From positions 1 to 7,578 of the forward strand of contig WJLK01000066.1 of the NCBI GenBank assembly GCA_014728565.1: a stretch of 7,578 nucleotides of DNA, written 5' to 3'. Shown piece by piece: positions 1 to 5,435 of the stretch; within the stretch, counting starts at the first letter, position 1; each line of letters begins with the position of its first letter. Both the position numbers and the translations under genes were made by a program. The DNA comes from Candidatus Pacearchaeota archaeon (GTDB lineage: Archaea > Nanobdellota > Nanobdellia > Pacearchaeales > GW2011-AR1). The notes under the pieces were generated by a model. That model ran no database searches, was not told the origin of the DNA, and worked only from the letters and a program-made list of their open reading frames with translations.

Positions 1-372
1 ATTCTGCTGGCTGTAATCACCAAAAGTAACTAATATTAACTTGTATTTGTTTTTTAGTTCTTCTAAGATTTCAATTGTTCTTGGAAATGGTTTTAAATTT
101 TCTATATTAACTTCTTTGTAATATCTATTTTTTCCAGCCTGAATTATCTCCTTAGTATAAGGTTTGAAATACTCTGCAAGTTCACTAAATTTATCCTTAG
201 AAGGAGTTTCTTTTATAATTTGTTTAATTTTTTCAAATGCATTTTCAAAATCAGAATTAAGTCCTTTTTTAATCATTTCTTTAACAGCCTGTTTTAAGGC
301 TATTTCAGTGAGTGGATTTACATCATATAATGTATCATCTAGATCAAAAATTATTGCTTTAATTTTTCCCAT
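1..372 (-). CDS. HAD-superfamily hydrolase, N-terminal part (3' end off window)
   Basis: Seen: an open frame from an ATG at 372 runs down to base 1 without a stop (124 codons). It opens MGKIKAIIFDLDDTLYDVNP, the HAD motif I (DxDx[TV]), with D10 as the expected nucleophile and D12 as the expected acid/base. Residues about 20-100 are charged and helical, as expected for an alpha-helical C1 cap between motifs I and II. Near the edge, LILVTFGD (T116) fits motif II. Motifs III (Lys) and IV (acidic pair) would lie outside the window, so the core cannot be checked. Family knowledge: such proteins are mostly soluble Mg-dependent phosphatases (phosphoglycolate phosphatase-like or nucleotidase-like). 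The substrate cannot be told from this fragment. It is transcribed divergently from scpB and has its own TATA box. The family call is firm; the function is not. Confidence 0.88.
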   Translation of the reverse strand, partial: MGKIKAIIFDLDDTLYDVNPLTEIALKQAVKEMIKKGLNSDFENAFEKIKQIIKETPSKDKFSELAEYFKPYTKEIIQAGKNRYYKEVNIENLKPFPRTIEILEELKNKYKLILVTFGDYSQQN

Positions 373-397
373 TTTTGTTATTGTAATCTTCTTGGTG

Positions 398-407
398 TAT
401 ATAAATA
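398..407 (-). promoter_or_regulatory. TATA box of the HAD hydrolase gene
   Basis: Read on the minus strand the sequence is TATTTATATA, a good archaeal box A, centred about 30 nt upstream of the ATG at 372. A start site about 25 nt downstream would give a leader of only a few bases. No Shine-Dalgarno sequence is visible before the ATG, which fits. Confidence 0.55.
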
Positions 408-443
408 TTATTGCATTATTTTAATTTTAAAGTGGTTCACAAA

Positions 444-452
444 CTTTTAAAA
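444..452 (+). promoter_or_regulatory. TATA box of the scpB operon
   Basis: CTTTTAAAA is centred 27 nt before the ATG at 475, which puts the expected start site at the start codon itself (leaderless). There is no Shine-Dalgarno sequence before the ATG. It shares the 373-474 interval with the divergent HAD promoter. Confidence 0.55.
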
Positions 453-474
453 TCTGGTTTTTATTAGTTAGTTT

Positions 475-1095
475 ATGGAAGAAGATAAATCTTTAGAAGT
501 CAAATCTGCAGAAGTTGTTCATAACAGAGATATCTCTGAAGATGAAAGTAAGTTAACTTCAGAAACTATCAAAGAGATGGATGAGAGCAAAGAAATTGAA
601 AATTTAAAAAAAGTTGAGGCAGCTTTGTTTATTTCTGCTAGATTTCTTAATCTTCAGGAACTGGTTATGCTGACAGATATTAATCCTCTTATGTTAAAGG
701 AGATTTTGAATAGTTTAATTGAAAAATATAACAGGGATGATTCTTCTATTGAGATTCTTGTTAAGGAGAATATGTGGAAGATGGATGTAAGACAGGAATA
801 TTTTGACATGATAAATAAACTAGCAACAGGAAGCAGTGAATTTACAAAAGCAGAGCAGGAGACTCTGGCAATTATTGCCTATAAGCAGCCTGTGAAACAG
901 TCTGTTATTGTTAAGATTAGAGGAAATAAGGCCTATGACCATGTTAAGAAATTTAATGAAATCGGCTTAGTCAAGTCCAAGAGAGCAGGACATACAAAAG
1001 AGTTGACTTTAAGTGATGATTTTTTTGAATATTTTCATTTGAGAGAAAAAGAAGAGGGGTTTAAAGCTGAAGAAAATAAATCTCTGGAGGATTAA
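475..1095 (+). CDS. scpB: Segregation and condensation protein ScpB
   Basis: ScpB dimerises and, with the kleisin ScpA, forms the non-SMC part of the SMC condensin that compacts and segregates chromosomes. Seen: 206 aa. An acidic, low-complexity tail (residues 1-42) precedes a first winged-helix region (about 43-118, including KKVEAALFISARFL). A second follows (about 122-190) with the family-typical LAIIAYKQPVKQSVIVKIRG, then the wing-like GLVKSKRAGHTKELTLSDDFFEYFHL. Length and two-domain order match ScpB, apart from the extra N-terminal acidic tail. The ATG at 475 lies 27 nt below a TATA box with no Shine-Dalgarno, which supports a leaderless start. It is first in a tight operon with a glycosyltransferase and a Trx-like membrane protein. 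The usual partner scpA is not in the window. Confidence 0.9.
   Translation: MEEDKSLEVKSAEVVHNRDISEDESKLTSETIKEMDESKEIENLKKVEAALFISARFLNLQELVMLTDINPLMLKEILNSLIEKYNRDDSSIEILVKENMWKMDVRQEYFDMINKLATGSSEFTKAEQETLAIIAYKQPVKQSVIVKIRGNKAYDHVKKFNEIGLVKSKRAGHTKELTLSDDFFEYFHLREKEEGFKAEENKSLED
1086..1090 (+). promoter_or_regulatory. Shine-Dalgarno site for the glycosyltransferase gene
   Basis: GGAGG lies in the last codons of scpB, 7 nt before the ATG at 1098. It marks an operon-internal start, unlike the leaderless first genes. Confidence 0.7.
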
Positions 1096-1097
1096 TC

Positions 1098-2330
1098 ATG
1101 GAATTTTTGCCCTATATTTATTTAACTTACATGTTTATTTCTATTTATATGCTTAGTCTTTTTCTTATTATTTATTTGAGAAACATTAAGAGTTTTTTTG
1201 ATTATCCTAAAACAAAAAAAATATATACAGTTAGTTTTGTAGTTCCTGCTTATAATGAGGGCGAGTCTATTGAAGATTCAATAAAAAATATAATGAATAT
1301 AGATTATCAAGGAATAGTGGAGGTAATTATTGTTAATGACTGTTCAACAGATAATACAAAAGAGATTGTTGAAAGTTTATTAGATAAATATTCTAAATTG
1401 AAATTAATAAATAATAAAAAAAATACAGGAAGTGCAGCTGGTTCTCAGAACATTGGATTAAAAAAAGCTAAGGGGGAATTGATAGCTGTTGTTGATGCTG
1501 ATTCTTTTCCATCCAGAGATTCAATTAAAAAAATGGTTGGTTATTTTGACGATCTTAAAGTTGGAGCAGTAACCTGTCCTATTCTGGCTAGGAATAAAAA
1601 TAAGTTTTTTGAGAAATTACAGGCAATTGAGTATCAGGCTATTTCTTTTGGAAGAAAATTACTAGAGTATGTTGATGCTATTTATGTTACTCCTGGCCCT
1701 CTTGCTCTTTATAGGAAAAAAGCTTTAGAAGAAATTGGAGGATTTGATGAAAAAAATTTGACTCAGGATATTGAAGCTACCTGGCATCTTGCTTATAACA
1801 GATGGAAAAGAAAAATGTGTTTGGCTACTAGTGTAACCAGTGTTGTTCCGAGCAGACTAGGAGAGTGGTGGGTTCAGAGGAGAAGATGGAATGTAGGAGG
1901 TTTACAGTGTATTTCAAAATACAGAAAATCTCTTGGAAAAAAAGGAATGCTGGGATTATTTATTATCCCTTTTTTTATAATCAATCTTTTTTTAGGTTTG
2001 TTTGGATTATCTATTTTCTTTTATGTTTTGATTAGAAATATTATCTCTAGGTTGTTTTTTACAACTTATACTATTAAAGCAGGAACACCTCTTTTGACAT
2101 TTGAGGAGTTTTATATAACACCTAGTTTTCTTAATTATCTGGGAATCATTCTTTTTTTAACAGGACTTATTTATGTTTTAGTTATACTATCAATACTTAA
2201 GGTTGAATTATGGAAAAAAGAGAATATTTTAAATATACCTTTTTATTTAACTATCTATCTTATACTTTACCCTTTTATTATGGTTAATTCAATTTGGCAT
2301 TTTTATAAAGGCAAGAGTGTATGGAGATAA
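1098..2330 (+). CDS. Membrane-bound family 2 glycosyltransferase (processive type)
   Basis: Likely transfers a sugar from a nucleotide-sugar donor to a growing glycan or lipid carrier at the cytoplasmic face of the membrane. Seen: 410 aa. One N-terminal membrane helix (about 4-27) precedes a GT-A domain with VVPAYNE (48-54), VNDCSTD (79-85), the metal-binding DAD (133-135), the acceptor/base motif TQDIE (222-226, in the place of the usual TED) and QRRRW (260-264, the QxxRW signature of processive enzymes). At least three more helices follow (about 284-315, 345-367, 378-398). This layout resembles poly-N-acetylglucosamine, hyaluronan and cellulose synthase-like GT2 enzymes. All catalytic motifs are present, so it looks active. 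Donor and product cannot be read from sequence. It starts 2 nt after scpB and is followed at 2 nt by the Trx-like membrane protein, so the three are probably co-transcribed. Confidence 0.92.
   Translation: MEFLPYIYLTYMFISIYMLSLFLIIYLRNIKSFFDYPKTKKIYTVSFVVPAYNEGESIEDSIKNIMNIDYQGIVEVIIVNDCSTDNTKEIVESLLDKYSKLKLINNKKNTGSAAGSQNIGLKKAKGELIAVVDADSFPSRDSIKKMVGYFDDLKVGAVTCPILARNKNKFFEKLQAIEYQAISFGRKLLEYVDAIYVTPGPLALYRKKALEEIGGFDEKNLTQDIEATWHLAYNRWKRKMCLATSVTSVVPSRLGEWWVQRRRWNVGGLQCISKYRKSLGKKGMLGLFIIPFFIINLFLGLFGLSIFFYVLIRNIISRLFFTTYTIKAGTPLLTFEEFYITPSFLNYLGIILFLTGLIYVLVILSILKVELWKKENILNIPFYLTIYLILYPFIMVNSIWHFYKGKSVWR
2323..2326 (+). promoter_or_regulatory. Shine-Dalgarno site that decides the start at 2333
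   Basis: GGAG overlaps the end of the glycosyltransferase gene and lies 6 nt before the ATG at 2333. The earlier in-frame ATG at 2321 overlaps this site and has no Shine-Dalgarno of its own. The geometry (stop, 2 nt, ATG) copies the scpB-glycosyltransferase junction. Confidence 0.6.
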
Positions 2331-2332
2331 AA

Positions 2333-2995
2333 ATGTTTAAGTCACAAAAACATGTTTTTTGGCAAGCTTTGTTAGTAACGGTGCTTATATTTAGTTTAGG
2401 GTTAATAATGGGTTTTATTTTAGAGAATTGGAGGACTAGTAAGATAAGTTTTCTTTCTGAAAAATCAGAAATTGATCTCCTTGATGCAAAACTTTTAAAT
2501 GATATATACTCAAGAGAGGATTTTAATTGTCAGATTGCTACTGAGGAAAATTTAAATTTTGCAGATAGAATTTATCAAGAGGCTAAAATTCTGGATAGGT
2601 ATGAAAGTGCAAGCAGATTAACAGAGTCTATTCAGTTACAACATAAAAAATATGATATTTTAAGAGCTATGTTGTTACTGAACTCTATCAAAGTTCAGGA
2701 AAAATGCGGAAATCCTTATAACGAGGTTGTTTATTTTTACAGTTATGAGGAGGAGGATATAACTAGAAGAGCTAAACAAAATGTTTTTTCTAAATTACTT
2801 AAGGAGGTCAAAGATAGAAAGGGAAGCGATGTTTTATTAATACCTATTGCAGGAAATATAGGTTCACCTTCCATAAGTTTGCTTATGGATAGATATAATG
2901 TTTCAGAAGAGGATCTTCCTATTATTTTGATTAATAGGGATATCAGGGTTTCAGATGTAGAGAATATAGAAGATTTAATGGAATATTTTGAGTAG
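2333..2995 (+). CDS. Membrane-anchored protein with degenerate thioredoxin-like domain
   Basis: Function not recognised by name. Seen from ATG 2333: 220 aa. A short basic start (MFKSQKH) and one membrane helix (about 9-30) predict an N-in, C-out anchor. Residues about 42-125 are charged and helical. Residues about 131-218 read like a thioredoxin fold: the strand EVVYFYSY, a helix, the strand SDVLLIPIAG, then DRYNVSEEDLPIILIN, where P196 sits where the thioredoxin cis-proline would be, and a final helix. The redox CxxC is absent. The only cysteines are C66 and C125, both outside this domain, so dithiol oxidoreductase activity is not expected unless those two form a pair. It is last in the scpB-glycosyltransferase operon, so a role at the cell surface or beside the glycosyltransferase is possible but inferred. 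An upstream ATG at 2321 would add four residues. Confidence 0.75.
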   Translation: MFKSQKHVFWQALLVTVLIFSLGLIMGFILENWRTSKISFLSEKSEIDLLDAKLLNDIYSREDFNCQIATEENLNFADRIYQEAKILDRYESASRLTESIQLQHKKYDILRAMLLLNSIKVQEKCGNPYNEVVYFYSYEEEDITRRAKQNVFSKLLKEVKDRKGSDVLLIPIAGNIGSPSISLLMDRYNVSEEDLPIILINRDIRVSDVENIEDLMEYFE

Positions 2996-3013
2996 TAATG
3001 CTTTACAATAGTT

Positions 3014-3021
3014 TTTATAAA
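3014..3021 (+). promoter_or_regulatory. TATA box of the 108-aa gene
   Basis: TTTATAAA lies inside a longer T5-ATA-A run and is centred about 27 nt before the ATG at 3045. A leaderless transcript is expected and no Shine-Dalgarno is visible. Confidence 0.6.
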
Positions 3022-3026
3022 ATCTC

Positions 3027-3033
3027 TTTTTTT
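3027..3033 (+). terminator. T-tract, probable end of the scpB operon transcript
   Basis: Seven consecutive T follow the operon's last stop by about 30 nt. Archaeal RNA polymerase terminates at T-tracts without needing a hairpin. The tract sits between the next gene's TATA box and its start codon. Confidence 0.4.
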
Positions 3034-3044
3034 AAGTTGTTTTT

Positions 3045-3371
3045 ATGAATATTGATGAAATCTATAGATATGCCTTTAGTTTAATTGGAGAGGGAGGAGA
3101 ATTATGTTCTTTAGAAAGAAATTTGAGATTAGTGCATTTGGGAAGATTAATAAGGGTTGATATAGGCAGAGATGATATGAATATTTACTTTTACTGTATG
3201 GATGAAGAAAGGATTAGATTTGATGTCTGGTCTAGGAATGGTTTTAAAATAGATCTAGATTGTCAGAGAGCTTATGACTCTCTTAGTCCAGAGATTGCAG
3301 GTTTTTTAGAAGTTCTCTCTGATTGGAGTTATGAAGTTTCTGTGAGGGATAACAGACAACTAGGAATATAA
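3045..3371 (+). CDS. Hypothetical 108-aa soluble protein
   Basis: Family not recognised. Seen: 108 aa, no membrane segment, no signal peptide. A short N-terminal helix (about 3-14) is followed by a segment rich in strand-like alternation (about 33-72: LIRVDIGRDDMNIYFYCMDE, then RIRFDVWSR) and a helix (about 74-92). Three cysteines (C21, C51, C73) are scattered and make no metal-binding CxxC pair. The composition is acidic with many arginines (AGA/AGG). It stands alone between the scpB operon and the aMBF1-like gene. A TATA box at the right distance and normal codon use for this genome indicate a real gene. Confidence 0.7.
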   Translation: MNIDEIYRYAFSLIGEGGELCSLERNLRLVHLGRLIRVDIGRDDMNIYFYCMDEERIRFDVWSRNGFKIDLDCQRAYDSLSPEIAGFLEVLSDWSYEVSVRDNRQLGI

Positions 3372-3380
3372 AATTTCTTT

Positions 3381-3393
3381 TAAATAATAGGTA
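3381..3393 (+). repeat. TAAATAATAGGTA motif upstream of the aMBF1-like gene
   Basis: This 13-bp sequence recurs exactly at 6236-6248 before the sequon-rich gene, and with one change (AAGTA) at 6280-6292. Here it sits 71-83 bp before the start codon at 3464. The rest of the 3372-3463 gap is AT-rich and holds the TATA box. Confidence 0.35.
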
Positions 3394-3431
3394 GTAATTA
3401 TATTTTCTAATATATATTTTATTAAAACAAA

Positions 3432-3440
3432 TTAAATAAA
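3432..3440 (+). promoter_or_regulatory. TATA box of the aMBF1-like gene
   Basis: TTAAATAAA is centred 28 nt before the ATG at 3464. No Shine-Dalgarno precedes the ATG, so a leaderless or near-leaderless transcript is expected. Confidence 0.5.
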
Positions 3441-3463
3441 AACTAAGTCTTTGTATTTTTAAA

Positions 3464-4633
3464 ATGGTAGATAAATGTTCCAGATGTGGGGTCAGAGGAG
3501 ATAGAGTCAGACTTTTTGATGCTGTTTATGATGGTAGAATGGCTAATCTTTGTGAAAGATGCTCTATAATAGAGAATATTCCTATTATTAGAAAACCAAC
3601 ATCTAGCCAGCTTAGAGAGAGTGAAAAATTAGAAGTTTATGAGAGGATGAAGAGATTATCTGGTTTCAGAGATTTTGGGAAGAGAGATGTTTTTTTTAGG
3701 GAGGATAGATTAAAAGAACTTGATTCTAATCCTGATTTAGAGATACCTGAAAAAGATAAGCTAAATCTTATTAAACATTTTCACTGGGAGATAATGAAGA
3801 ACAGAAGAAGAAAGGGACTTACACAAGAAAAACTTGCTGAGATTTTAGGAGAGTCTGAAGTTGCTATTCAGATGATTGAAAAAGGAAAGATTCCTGAAAA
3901 TGCAGAGATCTTGATTAAGAAATTAGAACAACTTTTTCAAACTAGGCTGAGGAAGATAGATATAAATGAATTATTAGAGAGTAAAGTTGAGGAAAAACCT
4001 GTTTTACTGGATGAAAAAGGAAGAGTTCTTGATAAAATACCTGAACCTGAGATAAAAGAAGAGGAAATAGAAGATATGGATGTTGATGAGAGAGATACAG
4101 GCAGTCTAGATAGAATAGATGAAGAGAAATCAGAAAAAGAAAAAGTAAAAAGTGATGAGTCAGAAGGTGTTAAAAGTAGTGTAAGTTTTGAAAGTGAACC
4201 TGAGATATCTTTTGAAGAAATTGACTTGGAAAGAGAGCCTGTAGAATGTAAAACAGAGAAATTTGATGATTATAAGACAAAAATTAAATGTGAGAAAGTT
4301 CAAAAAGAAGAACCTCTTGAGGGAGATTTTAAGAGGTATTTTGACAGAGAGCTTGGAAGAGATTTTGATGTAAAAAAAGCTGATTTAAGCAGTACTAAAA
4401 TAGCTGATCTCAAGAAATTGCATGAAAAAAAACTTAAAGAAATTCAGATGAAAAAATTAGAGGAAGAAAAAAGAAAAAAACAACTTGAAGAAAAAAGAAA
4501 AGAATTAATTGAAAAAAGAAAAAAGGAATTGAACTTAATGAAAAAAAAAGAGTCAAGAGAGCTAGATAATCTTCTTGGAGGTTCTGAATTACTTGGTAAT
4601 AAATTTAAAAGAAAAGATTCTGAATCTTTATAA
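3464..4633 (+). CDS. aMBF1-like zinc-ribbon/HTH protein with long charged tail
   Basis: Seen: 389 aa. The N-terminus carries a four-cysteine zinc ribbon (C5-x2-C8 and C30-x2-C33). A basic linker follows, then an XRE/Cro-type helix-turn-helix at about 106-165, with GLTQEKLAEILGESEVAIQMIEKG as helices 2-3. This order is that of archaeal multiprotein bridging factor 1 (aMBF1), which is associated with ribosomes and transcription in other archaea. Family members are usually about 160-170 aa. Here roughly 220 further residues follow: an acidic, probably disordered stretch (about 172-290), a short FKRYFDRELGRDFDV segment (289-303), and a Lys/Glu-rich coiled coil (about 312-368). The tail could mediate protein or RNA contacts, but that is inference. 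It has its own promoter. A9 at 4541-4549 is the longest A run in the gene, and the frame stays open through it. Confidence 0.8.
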   Translation: MVDKCSRCGVRGDRVRLFDAVYDGRMANLCERCSIIENIPIIRKPTSSQLRESEKLEVYERMKRLSGFRDFGKRDVFFREDRLKELDSNPDLEIPEKDKLNLIKHFHWEIMKNRRRKGLTQEKLAEILGESEVAIQMIEKGKIPENAEILIKKLEQLFQTRLRKIDINELLESKVEEKPVLLDEKGRVLDKIPEPEIKEEEIEDMDVDERDTGSLDRIDEEKSEKEKVKSDESEGVKSSVSFESEPEISFEEIDLEREPVECKTEKFDDYKTKIKCEKVQKEEPLEGDFKRYFDRELGRDFDVKKADLSSTKIADLKKLHEKKLKEIQMKKLEEEKRKKQLEEKRKELIEKRKKELNLMKKKESRELDNLLGGSELLGNKFKRKDSESL

Positions 4634-4763
4634 TGGTATTGAAATGTGCTGTTTCATGAGCAGTTGAAGCAAGAAAATTTTTAAGAACAAGGTTTTAAAA
4701 AAAGCTGTATAGTAATTACTTAGTATCATGAAGTTCCGACGTAAAAAACCTATCAACAATAAT

Positions 4764-4791
4764 TAACTAGAAATAGGGATATTAATAGTTA
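4764..4791 (+). repeat. Hairpin with GNRA-type tetraloop
   Basis: A six-base stem (TAACTA with TAGTTA) encloses a 2x2 internal loop, a four-base stem and the loop GGGA. The 5' arm (4761-4769) can also pair with TAGTTAAATT at 4806-4815, giving a competing fold. Confidence 0.4.
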
Positions 4792-4852
4792 CCAAAGATA
4801 AAGATTAGTTAAATTACTTCACAAAAGTAAGCTGTTTCGCTGCATAATAAGC

Positions 4853-4860
4853 TTTAAAAA
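4853..4860 (+). promoter_or_regulatory. TATA box of rpoL
   Basis: TTTAAAAA is centred about 26 nt before the ATG at 4882, giving an expected leaderless start. It overlaps the 3' arm of the possible long-range stem in the preceding gap. Confidence 0.55.
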
Positions 4861-4864
4861 CCTG

Positions 4865-4880
4865 TTTTTTCTGTTTTTTT
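4865..4880 (+). terminator. Double T-tract just before rpoL
   Basis: Two T runs (T6 at 4865-4870, T7 at 4874-4880) lie between the rpoL TATA box and its ATG. They would stop plus-strand transcripts arriving from the aMBF1-like gene or the gap without being part of a leaderless rpoL mRNA. Confidence 0.4.
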
Positions 4881-4881
4881 C

Positions 4882-5145
4882 ATGGAAATAAATATTCTTA
4901 AGGAAGAGAAAAATGAACTAGAAGTTCAACTGGATAATCAGACAATTGCAGAGATAGTGAGAGTTTATTTAAATGAAGATAGTGATGTTGAACTTGGTGT
5001 CTGGAGAAAAGAACATTATAGTAAGCCAGTTGTGTTAAAGGTAGTCACCAAAGGAAAGACAGCTAAAAAAGCACTGCATGATGCTATCTCCAAGGTACAA
5101 AAGGACCTTGATAAGTATGCTGAGGAATTTAATAAAGCTAAATAA
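4882..5145 (+). CDS. rpoL: DNA-directed RNA polymerase subunit L (Rpo11)
   Basis: Rpo11/RpoL is the archaeal counterpart of eukaryotic RPB11/AC19. It pairs with subunit D to form the alpha-like assembly platform of RNA polymerase. Seen: 87 aa, within the family's usual 85-100. It opens MEINILKEEKNELEVQLDNQ, continues TIAEIVRVYLNEDSDVELGV (the first helix and dimer strand region), then YSKPVVLKVVTKGKTAKKAL, and ends in a long amphipathic helix (about 63-84). Order and sizes match RpoL. The common 'HTLPNLL' segment is diverged to NQTIAEIVRVYL. It has a TATA box about 26 nt before the ATG and no Shine-Dalgarno. It is followed by a small membrane protein gene and radB, each with its own promoter. 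Confidence 0.88.
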   Translation: MEINILKEEKNELEVQLDNQTIAEIVRVYLNEDSDVELGVWRKEHYSKPVVLKVVTKGKTAKKALHDAISKVQKDLDKYAEEFNKAK

Positions 5146-5164
5146 TCTTTATAGTTAAATAATT

Positions 5165-5172
5165 TTTATAAA
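5165..5172 (+). promoter_or_regulatory. TATA box of the 58-aa membrane protein gene
   Basis: TTTATAAA is centred about 26 nt before the ATG at 5194, the spacing seen for the other leaderless genes here. It is the main evidence that this short ORF is a gene. Confidence 0.6.
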
Positions 5173-5193
5173 CTTAATATTTTTTATTAAGAT

Positions 5194-5370
5194 ATGGAAC
5201 CTCTGCTGAGATGGTTGGTTATTGTATCTTTCATTGTAATATTTATCTCAGTTATTTATATCCTGATTTCTATATCTGACAGAAGATATGGTTTTTTATT
5301 CTGGTTGTTTTTTATTTTATTGGCTGTAAGTGTTATTTTTGATTTTTTTGTTTTTATAGGTGTTATTTGA
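5194..5370 (+). CDS. Small two-helix membrane protein (58 aa)
   Basis: Not recognised. Seen: ATG at 5194 to TGA at 5368-5370, reading MEPLLRWLVIVSFIV and onward. Two hydrophobic helices (about 7-27 and 34-57) are joined by the polar turn SDRRYG (28-33). The positive-inside rule puts the RR loop in the cytoplasm and both ends outside. There are no cysteines, histidines or obvious catalytic residues. It lies between rpoL and radB. Support for a real gene is the TATA box at the standard spacing, a start directly at the predicted transcription start, and clean hydrophobic periodicity. It could be a regulator or subunit of a membrane complex, or simply an orphan; the sequence does not say. Confidence 0.68.
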   Translation: MEPLLRWLVIVSFIVIFISVIYILISISDRRYGFLFWLFFILLAVSVIFDFFVFIGVI

Positions 5371-5406
5371 TTATTTTATATTCAGTTATTGGAAAATATA
5401 ACAATA

Positions 5407-5415
5407 CTTATAAAT
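5407..5415 (+). promoter_or_regulatory. TATA box of radB
   Basis: CTTATAAAT is centred 25 nt before the ATG at 5436. It lies downstream of the alternative TTG at 5367, so a transcript from it would begin at about the ATG. This decides the radB start. Confidence 0.6.
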
Positions 5416-5435
5416 TTTTTAATAATTCCTTTATA

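Larger units (their letters stand above)
4634..4881 (+). other. 248-nt gene-free stretch before rpoL, possible structured RNA
   Basis: No convincing ORF, tRNA, rRNA or C/D-box guide (no CTGA D box) is visible. It holds several foldable elements. The first is a hairpin at 4764-4791: TAACTA/TAGTTA, a GA/AA internal loop, AATA/TATT and a GGGA (GNRA-type) tetraloop. The second is a 6-bp hairpin at 4814-4830 (TTACTT, CACAA loop, AAGTAA). There is also imperfect long-range complementarity between 4685-4706 and 4850-4867 that could close a domain of about 180 nt. A TATA-like GTTTTAAAA at 4692-4700 could start a transcript near 4722. CpG, rare in this window, occurs twice in CCGACG (4737-4742). Its GC content is not raised as a conserved RNA's would be, so this remains tentative. 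Confidence 0.3.

Noticed and set aside
164..424. Plus-strand 86-codon open frame
   Set aside because: It is antisense to the HAD hydrolase, whose motif I (FDLDDT) is unmistakable on the minus strand. It has no TATA box at the right distance.
2321..2332. Earlier ATG for the Trx-like membrane protein
   Set aside because: It overlaps the GGAG that is ideally placed for ATG 2333. The 2333 start reproduces the stop-2nt-ATG junction seen at 1095/1098.
2801..2808. Perfect AAGGAGGT inside the Trx-like gene
   Set aside because: No start codon lies at a usable distance. It simply encodes Lys-Glu-Val.
4541..4549. A9 run in the aMBF1-like gene as a frameshift site
   Set aside because: The frame is open on both sides and the tail continues normally. 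There is no alternative frame of interest and no supporting structure.
4728..4766. Twelve-codon ORF (MKFRRKKPINNN) in the gap before rpoL
   Set aside because: It uses CGA and CGT for arginine, which the window's genes almost never do. The TATA-like element is 32 nt away, and there is no Shine-Dalgarno.
4634..4881. tRNA, C/D-box or H/ACA guide RNA in the gap
   Set aside because: GTTCCGAC resembles a T-loop but lacks the conserved A58 and flanking stems. No RTGATGA/CTGA pair and no convincing ACA-terminated hairpin were found.
5367..5435. TTG start giving RadB 23 more residues
   Set aside because: The TTG overlaps the 58-aa gene and lies upstream of the TATA box at 5407-5415. The extension (YNNTYKFFNN) is not RadB-like, and the ATG at 5436 has the standard spacing.
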